In this document: positions 42,136-52,600 of the stretch, piece by piece
Layout: each line of letters opens with the position of its first letter
Position numbering within the stretch: position 1 is the first letter of the stretch
NCBI RefSeq assembly: GCF_045762675.1
Contig: NZ_JBJDLK010000001.1
Location: 434,001-498,000, forward strand
From: Elizabethkingia meningoseptica_A
GTDB taxonomy: Bacteria; Bacteroidota; Bacteroidia; Flavobacteriales; Weeksellaceae
Length of the DNA stretch: 64,000 nt
Direction: 5' to 3'
Notes under the pieces: generated by a model
Databases searched by the model: none
Seen by the model: only the letters and a program-made list of their open reading frames with translations
What the model was told of the DNA's origin: nothing
Made by a program: the position numbers and the translations under genes

Positions 42136-44109
42136 ATGAAAAATAACAGCAGACCTGAAGAGGTACTTTTTAGTCAGCCAAAGTTTTCACCTGATAATAA
42201 TGCAGATGGAATAAAAGGCAATCACCAGGCGGGCATCAACAGATTGGTAAAACTCTCGATAGTAGTAGAGGGTCAGATCATTAAATATTACAAACACTTT
42301 AAATTAAAGCAAAGTGCAAGGGGACACCATAGTTTTGAACTGACTCTTGCGCATGATGCATTGGGTGAAAGACAGGACCATCAACTTGAAAAAGCATATC
42401 AGTTTTTAGGTAACCGTTTAACCATAAAAATGATGTATAAAGATCTTGCCAGCAGCCCCGAGCGTGTTTTTGTAGGAGTGATTACAGGTGTTGGTTTTAG
42501 TCAGGACAGCCATAGCCTGGGTAATATTGTATTAAAAGGTTACAGCCCCACGATTTTATTAGATGCAGCGCCTCATACCCAAAGTTTTGGCGGAGAGCAG
42601 CCTGTAAATATGGGAATTATAGCCACCAATATTATAAAACAGGGGTTAGATAGTGGTAAATATGATGTCAGAGTAGATGCTAAAGCTGCATCACAGATTT
42701 TATATAGTGCACAGTACGACGAAACCCATTATAATTATTTGTCGAGAATGGCAGAAGCTTACGGAGAGCAGTTTTATTATGATGGTGAGGTTCTTCATTT
42801 TGGAAATATGCCGCCTCAGAATAAACCGATTGAACTAACTTACGGAAGTAATGTAAGCAATGTTCAGGTAGAAGTAAAAGCGGTTCATATAAAGCCTCAA
42901 TATTACGGTTATAACAGCAGCAGCAATACCAAGCTGACATCAGGCGGAACGCCTGTTAATCATAAAAGTGATTTAGCACAGAAAGCTTATCAGAATAATG
43001 GCGGAATTTTTAAAACGCCCTCTCTTAGAGTAGCACCAATAAAAGCGGTTACTGATATGGATGTCGTAAATGCCCAGACCAGTACCTCAGGAAGTCAGGC
43101 TGTTGAAGTATTTACGGTATCCGGCGGTACAACCGTTCCCTTTTTATATCCAGGTTGTGTAGCTGATATCAAAATGCGTAAACCCGATACCAATCAGACC
43201 AGTTATTTTACTAAACTAATGATTACTGAAGTAGAACATGAAATAGATACTTTGGGTCATTATAACGGTAGTTTTGTAGCAATTGCATCGGATACGGGGT
43301 ATATGCCTAAGCCTGATTTTGAACAGCCGATTGCCCAGCCACAAATTGCCACCGTTATATCCAATACCGATCCGGAAGGACAAGGCCGGGTAATTGTAAA
43401 ATTTGACTGGCAGGAAAATGATACCACTAATTTCATCAGAGTTATGAGTCCCGATGCCGGCGGAACAGACCAGATCACACAAAACCGTGGTTATGTGGCT
43501 ATTCCGGAAGTAGGAGATCAGGTAATGGTTGGCTTTGTACATAACCATCCAGACAGACCTTTTGTAATGGGAGGGATGTTCCATGGTGGAACAGCATTAG
43601 GCGGTGGTATAAATAACCATCTGAAATCTATTCAGACCCGAAGCGGAATTAAAGTTTTGATGAATGATGCAGAGGGAAGTGTAAACATTATTGATCCTAG
43701 TGGTAATACTTATTTTATGGACGGGAAAGGGAATATTACCGTGACAGCTCCGAAGGATATGAATTTTAACGCCGGAGCCAACCTGAATATTTCAGTCGGA
43801 CAGAATATGATTACTACAGTAGGGAAAGATCAAACCAATACTATAGGTATGAACAGAATGGATAACATTACAATGAATCATACAGAAAGTGTAGGGATGA
43901 TAAAGACTTCTTCTATTATGGGAGATTCCAATATGTTTGTTACGGGGAAACTGACTGAAGTTATCGATGGAGATGTGCACAGTGAGACCAAACAGGAAAG
44001 AAATGAAATCAGCGGAATGTCTATGAACATTCAGTCTGAGGAGTACATTAACAAACATGCTCAGAAGGAGGTTCAAAATAATAGCGGAGAAAAATCTAAG
44101 GCCAACTAG
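42136..44109 (+). CDS. vgrG: T6SS spike protein VgrG (second copy)
   Basis: This 657-aa protein matches the first VgrG along its whole length: gp27-like base, the OB-fold segments NTDPEGQGRVIVKFDW and FIRVMSPDAGGTDQITQNRGYVA (split), then a gp5-like beta-helix tail and the ending NNSGEKSKAN. Differences cluster in the tail after about residue 505, the part expected to contact cargo. It heads the second effector island and is divergent from hcp2. The zinc-peptidase effector begins 2 nt after its stop. Confidence 0.93.
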   Translation: MKNNSRPEEVLFSQPKFSPDNNADGIKGNHQAGINRLVKLSIVVEGQIIKYYKHFKLKQSARGHHSFELTLAHDALGERQDHQLEKAYQFLGNRLTIKMMYKDLASSPERVFVGVITGVGFSQDSHSLGNIVLKGYSPTILLDAAPHTQSFGGEQPVNMGIIATNIIKQGLDSGKYDVRVDAKAASQILYSAQYDETHYNYLSRMAEAYGEQFYYDGEVLHFGNMPPQNKPIELTYGSNVSNVQVEVKAVHIKPQYYGYNSSSNTKLTSGGTPVNHKSDLAQKAYQNNGGIFKTPSLRVAPIKAVTDMDVVNAQTSTSGSQAVEVFTVSGGTTVPFLYPGCVADIKMRKPDTNQTSYFTKLMITEVEHEIDTLGHYNGSFVAIASDTGYMPKPDFEQPIAQPQIATVISNTDPEGQGRVIVKFDWQENDTTNFIRVMSPDAGGTDQITQNRGYVAIPEVGDQVMVGFVHNHPDRPFVMGGMFHGGTALGGGINNHLKSIQTRSGIKVLMNDAEGSVNIIDPSGNTYFMDGKGNITVTAPKDMNFNAGANLNISVGQNMITTVGKDQTNTIGMNRMDNITMNHTESVGMIKTSSIMGDSNMFVTGKLTEVIDGDVHSETKQERNEISGMSMNIQSEEYINKHAQKEVQNNSGEKSKAN

Positions 44110-44111
44110 CG

Positions 44112-45728
44112 ATGTCCAGAACCAGGATTGTTAAAGGAATTTATAATAAGATAACCAAAGGCAGCCATAATATGTTTGCCGAGGAAGATATTGTCTCTTC
44201 GGCCTTCAAAGAAGTGAAGCAGAAAGGCGGCGATGGTATTTCATTTAATGCACCGGGACGCTTGGAAAATACAACATCCGATGACTTCAAAATTAGTTTT
44301 TCAATTAAAAAGGATGGTCATTATAAAACCGTTGTACCTCTGGGAATTCTAAATGCTAAAGGGGGATATGAGAATCCATTCTTTGCATTTAATTTTTCTT
44401 TAAGCCAATCGAATGTAGATTCCTTAAAATTTGAAGTTTTTGACGAGGAGGGAAAGAGTATCTATTCCATGACGAATCTTCCCGAAGTCGTTGTAAGAGC
44501 GGTGAAGCATCAGAACCTTTTAGAGAACATAGAGAAAAAAAAGCCTCAGTTTGATCCGCTAAAACCGGTTAATATGTGGGAATGGAAACCTGTATTTATT
44601 CCGTTTAATGTACCTCCAAGTGATTATACAAAAATTGGATCCTATATTATATTATGGGACGGATTTGATGATAATGATATCTATGACAGTACCCGTTTCA
44701 ATAATAAAAACCTTAAAGTAAAGATTACCGCAACAAAAGGCAATAAGCAAAAAAGTCTTGAAATAGAGTTTTCTACTGTATATGAGAAAATAAAATGGGT
44801 GGATGTTAAAATTGATAAAAAGAATAAAAAAATTAATACAACTATAAGAGTTGATTTGAGAGATGGCGGAGCTGAAGGATTAGACTGTACATCCTATATT
44901 ACAGGAGGGAGAATAAACCCACATTGGGAAACAAAATGCCCTTGGCAGGCAATTCCTAATGATGTTTTGGCATATTATAAACAACAACCTATAAAAACCA
45001 GAACTAAAAATTATGAAGAGTTAAAGAAAATTGCATTAGAAGGGCTGAAGAAATATTGGAGCAGAAGTAGTAGTAATGGATTAAAAGTTGGTCAATCTGC
45101 CAACATCAGCGGTAAATTATATGAAATTAATGTAAACCCTGTAGACTCCAAAAAGAATGCAATGAACTCTTTACCTCTAATTTATAACACGAATAAAGAT
45201 TGGATGCGTTCAGGAAACCCCGGAGGCTCATATGATGATGATAACTTGGACGACAATGTAATGAATGCATTTCCCGATATGGGAGTTATACAACGATTAT
45301 CTTATAATGCAGGTTATATACATCATAATTGGAAAAATGATGCGAGAAAAGGCTGGAGATTTCATACAGAATTAGATAATAATAAGGCTTATGATGCTAT
45401 TTCTGAATTTAAAGAAACTGCGGCACATGAGCTGGGACATGAGCTTTTACAAGCTTATTCAGGAACAACCTACTCATGGCAACACAAAGGAAGTTCTTAT
45501 TATTTACCTCAGGACACAAAGCCAACAAAAGGTAATGAAACAACGAAAGATAAGTTAACCCACTTTAATATAATGAATTCTTATGGTGAGAATTATCCTC
45601 AGCAAGGTGAAATTGACATCATGAAATATTACAATAATGAACCCAATCCAAAAGACCACTTAAGACTTGTTGCTGCGGAAAAAGATGTTCTTGGTCTTAT
45701 TTGGTTGACAAAAATAAAAATTAAATGA
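44112..45728 (+). CDS. T6SS effector: shared N-terminal module plus HExGH zinc metallopeptidase-like domain
   Basis: This 538-aa protein opens with RTRIVKGIYNKITKGSHNMF, related to the lipase effector at 46181 (RTRIVKQNYTKISAKGHSMY) and more loosely to the metzincin effector at 10519. The middle has two beta-rich domains. The C-terminal part has HELGHELLQAYSG (H439, E440, H443), then WQHKGSSYY and FNIMNSYGE. It is an HExxH zinc peptidase, but the canonical third ligand pattern GxxH is missing and may be replaced by a later residue. Like the metzincin effector it follows a vgrG gene after 2 nt and precedes a lipoprotein gene, which overlaps it by 4 nt. The substrate is unknown. Confidence 0.8.
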   Translation: MSRTRIVKGIYNKITKGSHNMFAEEDIVSSAFKEVKQKGGDGISFNAPGRLENTTSDDFKISFSIKKDGHYKTVVPLGILNAKGGYENPFFAFNFSLSQSNVDSLKFEVFDEEGKSIYSMTNLPEVVVRAVKHQNLLENIEKKKPQFDPLKPVNMWEWKPVFIPFNVPPSDYTKIGSYIILWDGFDDNDIYDSTRFNNKNLKVKITATKGNKQKSLEIEFSTVYEKIKWVDVKIDKKNKKINTTIRVDLRDGGAEGLDCTSYITGGRINPHWETKCPWQAIPNDVLAYYKQQPIKTRTKNYEELKKIALEGLKKYWSRSSSNGLKVGQSANISGKLYEINVNPVDSKKNAMNSLPLIYNTNKDWMRSGNPGGSYDDDNLDDNVMNAFPDMGVIQRLSYNAGYIHHNWKNDARKGWRFHTELDNNKAYDAISEFKETAAHELGHELLQAYSGTTYSWQHKGSSYYLPQDTKPTKGNETTKDKLTHFNIMNSYGENYPQQGEIDIMKYYNNEPNPKDHLRLVAAEKDVLGLIWLTKIKIK

Positions 45729-46114
45729 AAAAGTGGTTAGTTTTATTAGGTATTGTAGTTTTCTTAACCTCTTGTCATCATGAATGGGTATTACGTCCTA
45801 AAATTGAAGGTAAAATCCTTGAAGAGAGCACTAAAAAACCAATCGTCTCAAAAATAGCAACCCTTCCTGTAGATGGAGAGCTTCCCGAGGTTGTGGTGAG
45901 CAATAAGGATAATGGATATTTCTATTTTCCTAAGATTTCAACAAAAGAGTGGTCCTTTTTTGGTACAGAAAAACCTAAAGGGCCACCTGTAACAAATAAA
46001 ATAATTATACAGGCAGAAGGCTATAAAACAGATACATTGGATTATACTAATTATTCCTCTAAAGATAATGTTATTAATATTGGACATATTTTATTGAAAA
46101 AGAATATTGAATAA
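45725..46114 (+). CDS. small lipoprotein, putative immunity to the zinc-peptidase effector
   Basis: This 129-aa protein has a lipoprotein signal (LLGIVVFLTSCHHEW) with the acylated Cys in TSC. The mature chain resembles a carboxypeptidase-regulatory-like beta sandwich: EGKILEESTKKPIVSKIATLP, then an NGYFYFPKI strand and IIIQAEGYKTDTLDY. It overlaps the effector gene by 4 nt, so the two are translated together. It is unlike the MORN-type lipoproteins beside the first metzincin effector, so the two effector-immunity pairs are distinct. Confidence 0.7.
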   Translation: MKKWLVLLGIVVFLTSCHHEWVLRPKIEGKILEESTKKPIVSKIATLPVDGELPEVVVSNKDNGYFYFPKISTKEWSFFGTEKPKGPPVTNKIIIQAEGYKTDTLDYTNYSSKDNVINIGHILLKKNIE

Positions 46115-46180
46115 TTGTTTTATCTGTTTGTTTTTTGACACAGATATGATATAATAATACAAACCTCCTTAAAAAGAGTT

Positions 46181-47872
46181 ATGACCAGAACCCGGATTGT
46201 AAAGCAAAACTATACTAAGATCTCTGCCAAAGGGCATAGTATGTATTCCCGTGAGAATATAGTAAGCTCAGCAGGGAAAAGCATCAGGGAAAAAGGTGAC
46301 GAAAAAGGAGAAAAGCACGGAAATCCCAAAAACCCGCCTAAGAAGAAGGGGATTATTGATATTGTAATGTTTGTAGCCGGTACAACAGATCCTATAAATA
46401 AATTAGGATTAAAGCATGAAGCGAATACCCACTACTGGCAGGGAAAAAACGACAATTTCTGGGCAAAAATAAAAGACCTGAAGCCTAAATTCATCAATTT
46501 AAATATTGAAGGTGAGTTTTTTAGCTGGTCTGGGGATAATGATACTTCAGAGCGGATCAAAGCTTCCAAAGGTTTACTGGGGTTGTTGTTAAGAGTATAT
46601 AGGTTCTGGACAAATGATGAAGTTCATTTACACCTGATAGGACACTCTCATGGCGGTAATGTAATCAATCAGTTTACCGAATATATTTCAAAAAGTAAAG
46701 ATTATCCGAAAGAATGGAAAATCAAAAGTATTACCTATTTGTCCACACCGTTTTTCAAGAAAAAGCATCAGCTAAATCATTCTAAGCTGCACCCGAATTG
46801 TAAAATTATAAACGTACATAACGAATACGATTTAACGCAGCGCCTTATTGCAGATTTCAGTTTGTTAAATATGGAAGTATTTTTAAAAAACTTTCAGTTG
46901 GCTGATTTCGGGAGAGGAATGAAAACACTGGAAAGCGTTGATACAAGCGCTTTTCATAAGCTTCACAAACCTATTATTAATAATAAAACAGATGGTCCTT
47001 TTCTCTGGCGGGAAATGGCCAAAAGCTTGGCTGGTATTAACCAGTTAACACAAGAGTTTGTTAAATACATAGAAGGACTTCCGCTAAATAATAAGACTAT
47101 AGCAGCAGATAAGGCTCATTTTGTAACATTGATTAAACGTTTTCAGCATTGGACCTTTGAGAGGTATAATGTTTTTTACAACAATCGTTCAGGCCGTAGC
47201 GGTGGTTATGGAAGATCAGAGTTTATGGAAGATTTAAGAATTGCTACAGCTATAGAAGTTCTTAATGATATATTTCAGATCGAAAAGGGTGTAAAAGACA
47301 GTTATGTGCTGACATTTCTGGCCAAGTTATTTAGTGAGAATGCCGGAATAACAGACAGTATTGAGATTAACTCCTGGTCCCCCAAGCTTCAGACAAAGGG
47401 ATTGAAGGTTGTGGATATAAATATTACAGATAAAGATCCTTATCACAGCAGAAATAAAAAGGTGCAATGTGAGTCTTTTATTACCGGTGCTGTTAAAGCG
47501 CTGGAAGATAGGAACCTGGAAGAAGTATTGATGCGGTTGTTTAGCCAGTTTGTTACACCTTTTGTGATGAAGGCTGTATATTATTTACTGGATGCTTTGG
47601 AATTTATAGTTACCGGTGAACTCGATACCCAAATAAAAAGACTCAGGAGAAGTGTAGGAGTATATGGTAATCTGGTGAAACAATATCATGCAGATCTGGT
47701 AACAAAAGACGATGCTAAAAATATTAAAGATATGCCTGACCGCCCCGGATCAGTGCCTTATTTAGCTCTTGCTTCACACAGTCTTAGCCATACGCAGTTC
47801 TGGGAAGATGTTAAAACAGAGTTGGAAAGTGCATTTAGTTCAGGTAGAAAATCAACAAATAAGGTGAAATAA
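46181..47872 (+). CDS. T6SS lipase-type effector with an alpha/beta hydrolase domain
   Basis: This 563-aa protein begins with the T6SS effector module RTRIVKQNYTKISAKGHSMYSRENIVSSAG. From about residue 58 an alpha/beta hydrolase fold follows: IDIVMFVAGTTDP and HLHLIGHSHGGNVINQF, where Ser156 in GHSHGG is the nucleophile. STPFFKKKHQ and INVHNEYDLTQRL are placed as expected for the segments after the nucleophile; the remaining catalytic residues are not fixed. It resembles T6SS phospholipase effectors (Tle type), although the exact family is not recognised. It lies in the vgrG2 operon, and a three-helix membrane protein follows 2 nt later as likely immunity. Confidence 0.75.
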   Translation: MTRTRIVKQNYTKISAKGHSMYSRENIVSSAGKSIREKGDEKGEKHGNPKNPPKKKGIIDIVMFVAGTTDPINKLGLKHEANTHYWQGKNDNFWAKIKDLKPKFINLNIEGEFFSWSGDNDTSERIKASKGLLGLLLRVYRFWTNDEVHLHLIGHSHGGNVINQFTEYISKSKDYPKEWKIKSITYLSTPFFKKKHQLNHSKLHPNCKIINVHNEYDLTQRLIADFSLLNMEVFLKNFQLADFGRGMKTLESVDTSAFHKLHKPIINNKTDGPFLWREMAKSLAGINQLTQEFVKYIEGLPLNNKTIAADKAHFVTLIKRFQHWTFERYNVFYNNRSGRSGGYGRSEFMEDLRIATAIEVLNDIFQIEKGVKDSYVLTFLAKLFSENAGITDSIEINSWSPKLQTKGLKVVDINITDKDPYHSRNKKVQCESFITGAVKALEDRNLEEVLMRLFSQFVTPFVMKAVYYLLDALEFIVTGELDTQIKRLRRSVGVYGNLVKQYHADLVTKDDAKNIKDMPDRPGSVPYLALASHSLSHTQFWEDVKTELESAFSSGRKSTNKVK

Positions 47873-47874
47873 AC

Positions 47875-48201
47875 ATGAAAAAAACTGTTATTATTACGAT
47901 TGCTGTTTTCTTATTATCTACGCTCATAATAAGTGTGTTGTATATTTCTACTTTTGGCGAATCCGAAACTATAGGAGCTGCTACAATAAAAAATGTGGTG
48001 CTGCGCTTCGGTATGGTACTTAGTATACCCGTAAGCATCGCCTGCCTGCTCATTAATATTGTAATAAGAAATATTAATAATAAATGGGTTATAGCTCTTC
48101 TGGTACTGATCATATTGGTATTGTTCTATTTTGTAATGACCTTTATGTATCTGTGGTATGTATCTATTGATACATTAATAGAAAATCCTTTTGTAGACTG
48201 A
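47875..48201 (+). CDS. small three-helix membrane protein, putative immunity to the lipase effector
   Basis: This 108-aa protein has three predicted membrane helices (about residues 4-24, 45-66 and 71-95), short loops and no recognised domain. The gene starts 2 nt after the lipase-type effector and stops 2 nt before the LysM-like gene. Membrane-bound immunity to a membrane-attacking enzyme is reasonable. Immunity proteins to phospholipase effectors are, however, more often periplasmic, so the pairing is an inference. Confidence 0.55.
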   Translation: MKKTVIITIAVFLLSTLIISVLYISTFGESETIGAATIKNVVLRFGMVLSIPVSIACLLINIVIRNINNKWVIALLVLIILVLFYFVMTFMYLWYVSIDTLIENPFVD

Positions 48202-48203
48202 AA

Positions 48204-49184
48204 ATGATTAAATCTGGAAATAAATATGAAAAAATAAAGGTAGAAGAGATCTTAGACCTTGAAAAAATAGCTCAACGGTATGGGATGGCCACTGATGAGC
48301 TTTTGCGTTTTCATAATCAACATTGTAAGCTCCATGAATTATTAACGCTGACTTTACCTAAATACACAGAATTTCTCTATATCCCGCATGAAGTTTTTAA
48401 AAAACATGAAAGTAAACTGCTTAAAAACAGTACGCTGACTCTACCAGACACCGAGAGTAGTAAAGTATACGGAGTGGTTATAAAATTTCTTCCCAAGGAT
48501 ATTGAGATCCATTATAAAATAAGGATAAAACGCACTCAAAACAGTGTTGAGATCACAAAAGAAAAGACTTACGTTAACAATCAGGAGGTTGATAAAATTG
48601 TAGAACAGATTTTTGAAAAAGCTGAACAAGTACTTTATCCGTTACATATCATTACAGATTCCGGCGGTGATATTATAAAAATAAATAATGCTGCTGAAAT
48701 TGCTAAAAGATGGACATCGGACCAGAGACCTAAGATGAAAGAATATTATGTTTCTGAAGTTGCCGATACATTATTGGAGCAGTTAGATCATGTTTTTAAA
48801 GATATCAACGCAAAAAATAAGCTGTTATCCAGGAATATATTTTATAAATTATTTTTTTTACCGGTATATAAAAGTTACCCGCAGTTCTCAAAAAGAGATT
48901 TACTTCAGTTCTATTTTCCGGGAATTCCCCGTGAAGCATCATATGAAGTACAATATACCCTGGAGCAGCATTATACCCGCGGAAATAAAATTATCCTTAG
49001 AATAGAAGGAGAGGAAGAAGATAATCTGGTGAATGAGAATTTTGAAAAAGGAAAAGTAGATTTACACTATAAGTTTCACAAAGATACGAGAGAGATTTTC
49101 TCTATAGAAGGGGCAATCTCGGTAATAGAAAAAGGAAAAGAATATAAAACAGAATTACGGCTGTATGAACAGCGGAATTCTTAA
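48204..49184 (+). CDS. LysM-like N-terminal protein of T6SS cassette, putative effector adaptor (second copy)
   Basis: This 326-aa protein starts with a LysM-like stretch (KYEKIKVEEILDLEKIAQRY...LLRFHNQHC, residues 7-44), then YIPHEVFKKHE. The central beta region has the phrase YPLHIITDSGGDIIKI, echoed by YPIRLIINSNGGIQKI in the protein at 18902-19969. No signal peptide is present. It opens the second LysM-like, PAAR-like, effector, lipoprotein set. The matching order in two places suggests it is needed to load the effector. Confidence 0.65.
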   Translation: MIKSGNKYEKIKVEEILDLEKIAQRYGMATDELLRFHNQHCKLHELLTLTLPKYTEFLYIPHEVFKKHESKLLKNSTLTLPDTESSKVYGVVIKFLPKDIEIHYKIRIKRTQNSVEITKEKTYVNNQEVDKIVEQIFEKAEQVLYPLHIITDSGGDIIKINNAAEIAKRWTSDQRPKMKEYYVSEVADTLLEQLDHVFKDINAKNKLLSRNIFYKLFFLPVYKSYPQFSKRDLLQFYFPGIPREASYEVQYTLEQHYTRGNKIILRIEGEEEDNLVNENFEKGKVDLHYKFHKDTREIFSIEGAISVIEKGKEYKTELRLYEQRNS

Positions 49185-49212
49185 TCAATAAAAACACTAA
49201 AAACATCAAAAT

Positions 49213-49680
49213 ATGAGTGAAAAACATTTAGTCTGTCAGGGAGCTTTATGTCGCTGTAATTTCGGAACAACACCGGACAAGCTTAGCGTAAAAACTCAGA
49301 ATAAACGTTTTATCAATGATACCAGCGGTAGCAAAAAACTAATGGCTACCCACGTTGACATTGGAAAAACCTTTGAAAAAAATACTTTCGGAAGTTGTAG
49401 TAAAATGAACAATAATCCATGTCAGGTAAGCGTTACAGAATGGAGTGGGTACTATAAGAAAATAACACTGGAAGATAATAATGGAAATGCTTTGCTGGAG
49501 GATAGTAAAGCAACATGTCCTATCGGAAGCAAAGACTGCATCAGTATAATTAACCATGGGCAGACAGCTGAGGTAACCTCCCGGAATGTGAAAAATGCAG
49601 ATAAAGAAGTGGTAATGTCCTTGTTTCCCTTTGTGAATATTGGCCAGGATATCAGAAAAGCTGATATGTTAGAAGCATAA
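49213..49680 (+). CDS. DUF4280 PAAR-like spike-tip protein (second copy)
   Basis: This 155-aa protein is Cys-rich, with VCQGALCRCNFGTTPDKL near the start, ATHVDIGKTFEKNTFGSCSKM in the middle and ISIINHGQTAEVTSRNVKNADKE near the end. The HGQTA..T..NV.NAD tail is shared with the protein at 18369-18872, which supports a common DUF4280 identity. It caps the VgrG2 spike and presumably carries the 1018-aa effector encoded 18 nt downstream. Confidence 0.85.
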   Translation: MSEKHLVCQGALCRCNFGTTPDKLSVKTQNKRFINDTSGSKKLMATHVDIGKTFEKNTFGSCSKMNNNPCQVSVTEWSGYYKKITLEDNNGNALLEDSKATCPIGSKDCISIINHGQTAEVTSRNVKNADKEVVMSLFPFVNIGQDIRKADMLEA

Positions 49681-49698
49681 CGCTTAAATAATTGACAG

Positions 49699-52600
49699 AT
49701 GGAAAATAATAAACTAACTGCAATAATATTAGAGCCTAATAAAGCTGATTTTGACGAACAATACCGGGCTTTATCCATTGAAGAGAGCCAGTCTTTTGTT
49801 ATTGGTATAAAAGAATATGAAGAAGAAATAAAGAGTCTGAATGATAAATTGAAAGCGCTTCAGAATGAAAAAGAGAAAATCGATTCAGATTCAAATATAG
49901 AAAGGGATAAGCTTTTTCAGCAGGCAACAGATCGTTATAATCAAGGCGGGGAATGGATTAAAGGCGAAACTTATCAGGGGAAAAAAGTTTCTCATGCAGA
50001 AGTTACCTATAATGAAAACCTAAAAGTAACAGAGAAAAAAACGGCGGGCCTTCATGCAAAAAAAGATAAGGAAATCAAAGATCTTAAAGGAAAGCTTGAA
50101 GAGTTGGAAAAGAAGTATGCAGATATTGTTTGGGTGTGGGAACTGGCCAAAAAAAGAAGCCACGAACCTACCGGCGCCAATACATCTTTGAAAAAGGGAG
50201 AAAAAAGGATGAAGCTAAAGTTAAGCCGCCATCTTCATGGAGGTGGTTTTGCATGGATAGAACCTTTTCATGAAAACTCTAAACCTACAGGAAGTCCTAA
50301 AAATGGTATTTTAGTTCATACAACAGGAGGAGATCCCGATATTATTACTGCAGAATGGTACGGCTATAACCAGGCCCAGCTTCCTGTTAAAATAACCCAG
50401 CCGGTAGCTCCTATGACCAAGGTGCAGCTCCATATTTATACCAAAAGTTTATATGGTGTAAATATTAGGGTAGAGCTCAAAGCAAATGGTAAAACTCTTA
50501 AAGCAAATGGTTATATCATGGCATTTACTGTATATGGAACTAAAGATGGAAAGAAGGCAAAAGAACCTGAGTTTAAAAAAGAACTGGAGGAATCTAAAGA
50601 TATGTTCTATACAGAGGTAGATATTTTTGATTATTCTGCTCCGGCCAGTGTTCAGCCTCCTGCAGGTGCTATGACTGGTCATTTATTAGGAGGTCTGGAT
50701 GACAAAGGTTCATGGCTTCCTAACGTTCAAAAAGCGGTACTCGATCTGTATGTTGATCCTTTGTGGTGCGCAGGGCAGCAGAAAATAATGATTAAGCCAA
50801 CGATTCATTTTAGTGGTAAAACCAAAGCCTTAGAGGTGCCGCTTGAAGTGAACTGTACTGTAAAGCCTAATATTGAGATGCCTGTTCCCGGAAATAAGGC
50901 AGTCTTTGTAGATAATATTGAAACTTCCGTACAGGCATTTCATCCTTGCGGATATAGCTTTTTTAAAGTAAATGACGGAGACCGAGAAGTAGATTTACTT
51001 GAAGATAAATCCATTGCACCTCTCGATTATTTCGAATTGGTTGCCGGAACTTCCAATAATACTCATGATATTACCATTACATTAGATACCGATACAACAG
51101 AATGTTCGTTTGATGGAAAACCAAATGACCATGAGGGACATGTAATTGATATTACAGAATATCCCGAAAAGAAGAATGAAGAAAATGCGAAAGAAAAGGA
51201 AAAAAGCAGTGTATCAGGCAGCAGTAAGGTAAAAGCACAGATAGGAGATAAAAAGAACCATGTTGCTGTTAAAGAAGAACTGGGTTTTGAAGGTAAATTA
51301 GAAGTATATACTAAAACTGATAAAGAGCTGAAATTTAAGTCCAGATTTATATATGATCTCAGCCCTTTCACTCTGGCAGGAATTCAGGTAGATCCTATTT
51401 TCAGATATTTCTGGTTAGGAAATGGAGTGCCTACTAATACCTATCTTGTAAAAACCAATACCTGCAGGTACCAGCAAAGTGTAGCCATTAAAACCTATCC
51501 GGATGTTGCATGGAGTTTAAAATTGTCCTATAAAAACTCAACAGTTGAAAAAGAATTATGGGGAAATCAAAGATATGCGGATACTGATAAAGCCAAGTTT
51601 AAACGCAAGCCTCAAAAATGGATGCCCGCAGGGGATGGCAAAAGTATAGGAATCTCCCTTGGCGCAAAATGGGATAAAAGCAATGAATATGATGCAACTG
51701 CCGATATTACCAAGCAGGTTCAAAAACTTCTGGACAGCCTTGGGGTAATAGGTAAGTTCGTTAATTCTGTTTTCTTAGGCGGGGAAAATAAAAAACAGGA
51801 AGGTTATGAAGAACCCAAACCTGAAAATAAGGCAGCACTGGAAAGCGTTAAAGACAAGGAGAAAAAAGAACTCGAGAAAACTCAGCAAAATTTAGACGCT
51901 GCACGTGCGCGTTACAGAAATGCACAAACAGACAGAGAAAAGGAAAAGATAACGAAAGATATTAACAATCTTCAGCGTAAAGTAGATAAGCAGTCTGAAG
52001 CCTATAAACTGAAGCTAACCCGTTCCATTGCAAAAATAGAAATTCAATGGCCTCAGCTGGATGCACAGTTTGAATGGAGTCTGGAAAATATAAAAAAACA
52101 TGGTCCTTATTATAACCAGACAGGCGTAATTTTGCAGGGAGCATTAGAACTTACACCTCTAATAGGGCTGACAGCAACACTCGACTTTTTAGCACTGGCA
52201 CAGCGTGCCCATCCCGTAGCCTTAGCCTTAATCGCAGCGGCTGATATTACAATGGCTCTTATAGGAGACGGCAGCCAGATTACTTGTAATTTAACTGCAG
52301 CAGGAACCTTCGGAGGAAAAGTGCAGGGCTTCTTAAATACCAAGACCAAAGAAAATAGTTTTAACAGAGAAGACCGTAATGCTAAAGATAAGCAGGTTGC
52401 TGAACTGAAATGTGATCTGGAATTTAAACTGGAAATTTCAGTTAAAATAAAATTAGAAAAGAAAAAACTTTTTGTAAAAGTAACTTTGACAGGAGAGTTG
52501 GGGGCTGAGGCAACTGCCAAATGGACAGGAAGAGCTCCTATAGATGCAGATGAGTATGGCTGGTTTATTGCTCCGGAAATGACATTTGAAGGACTTGAAG

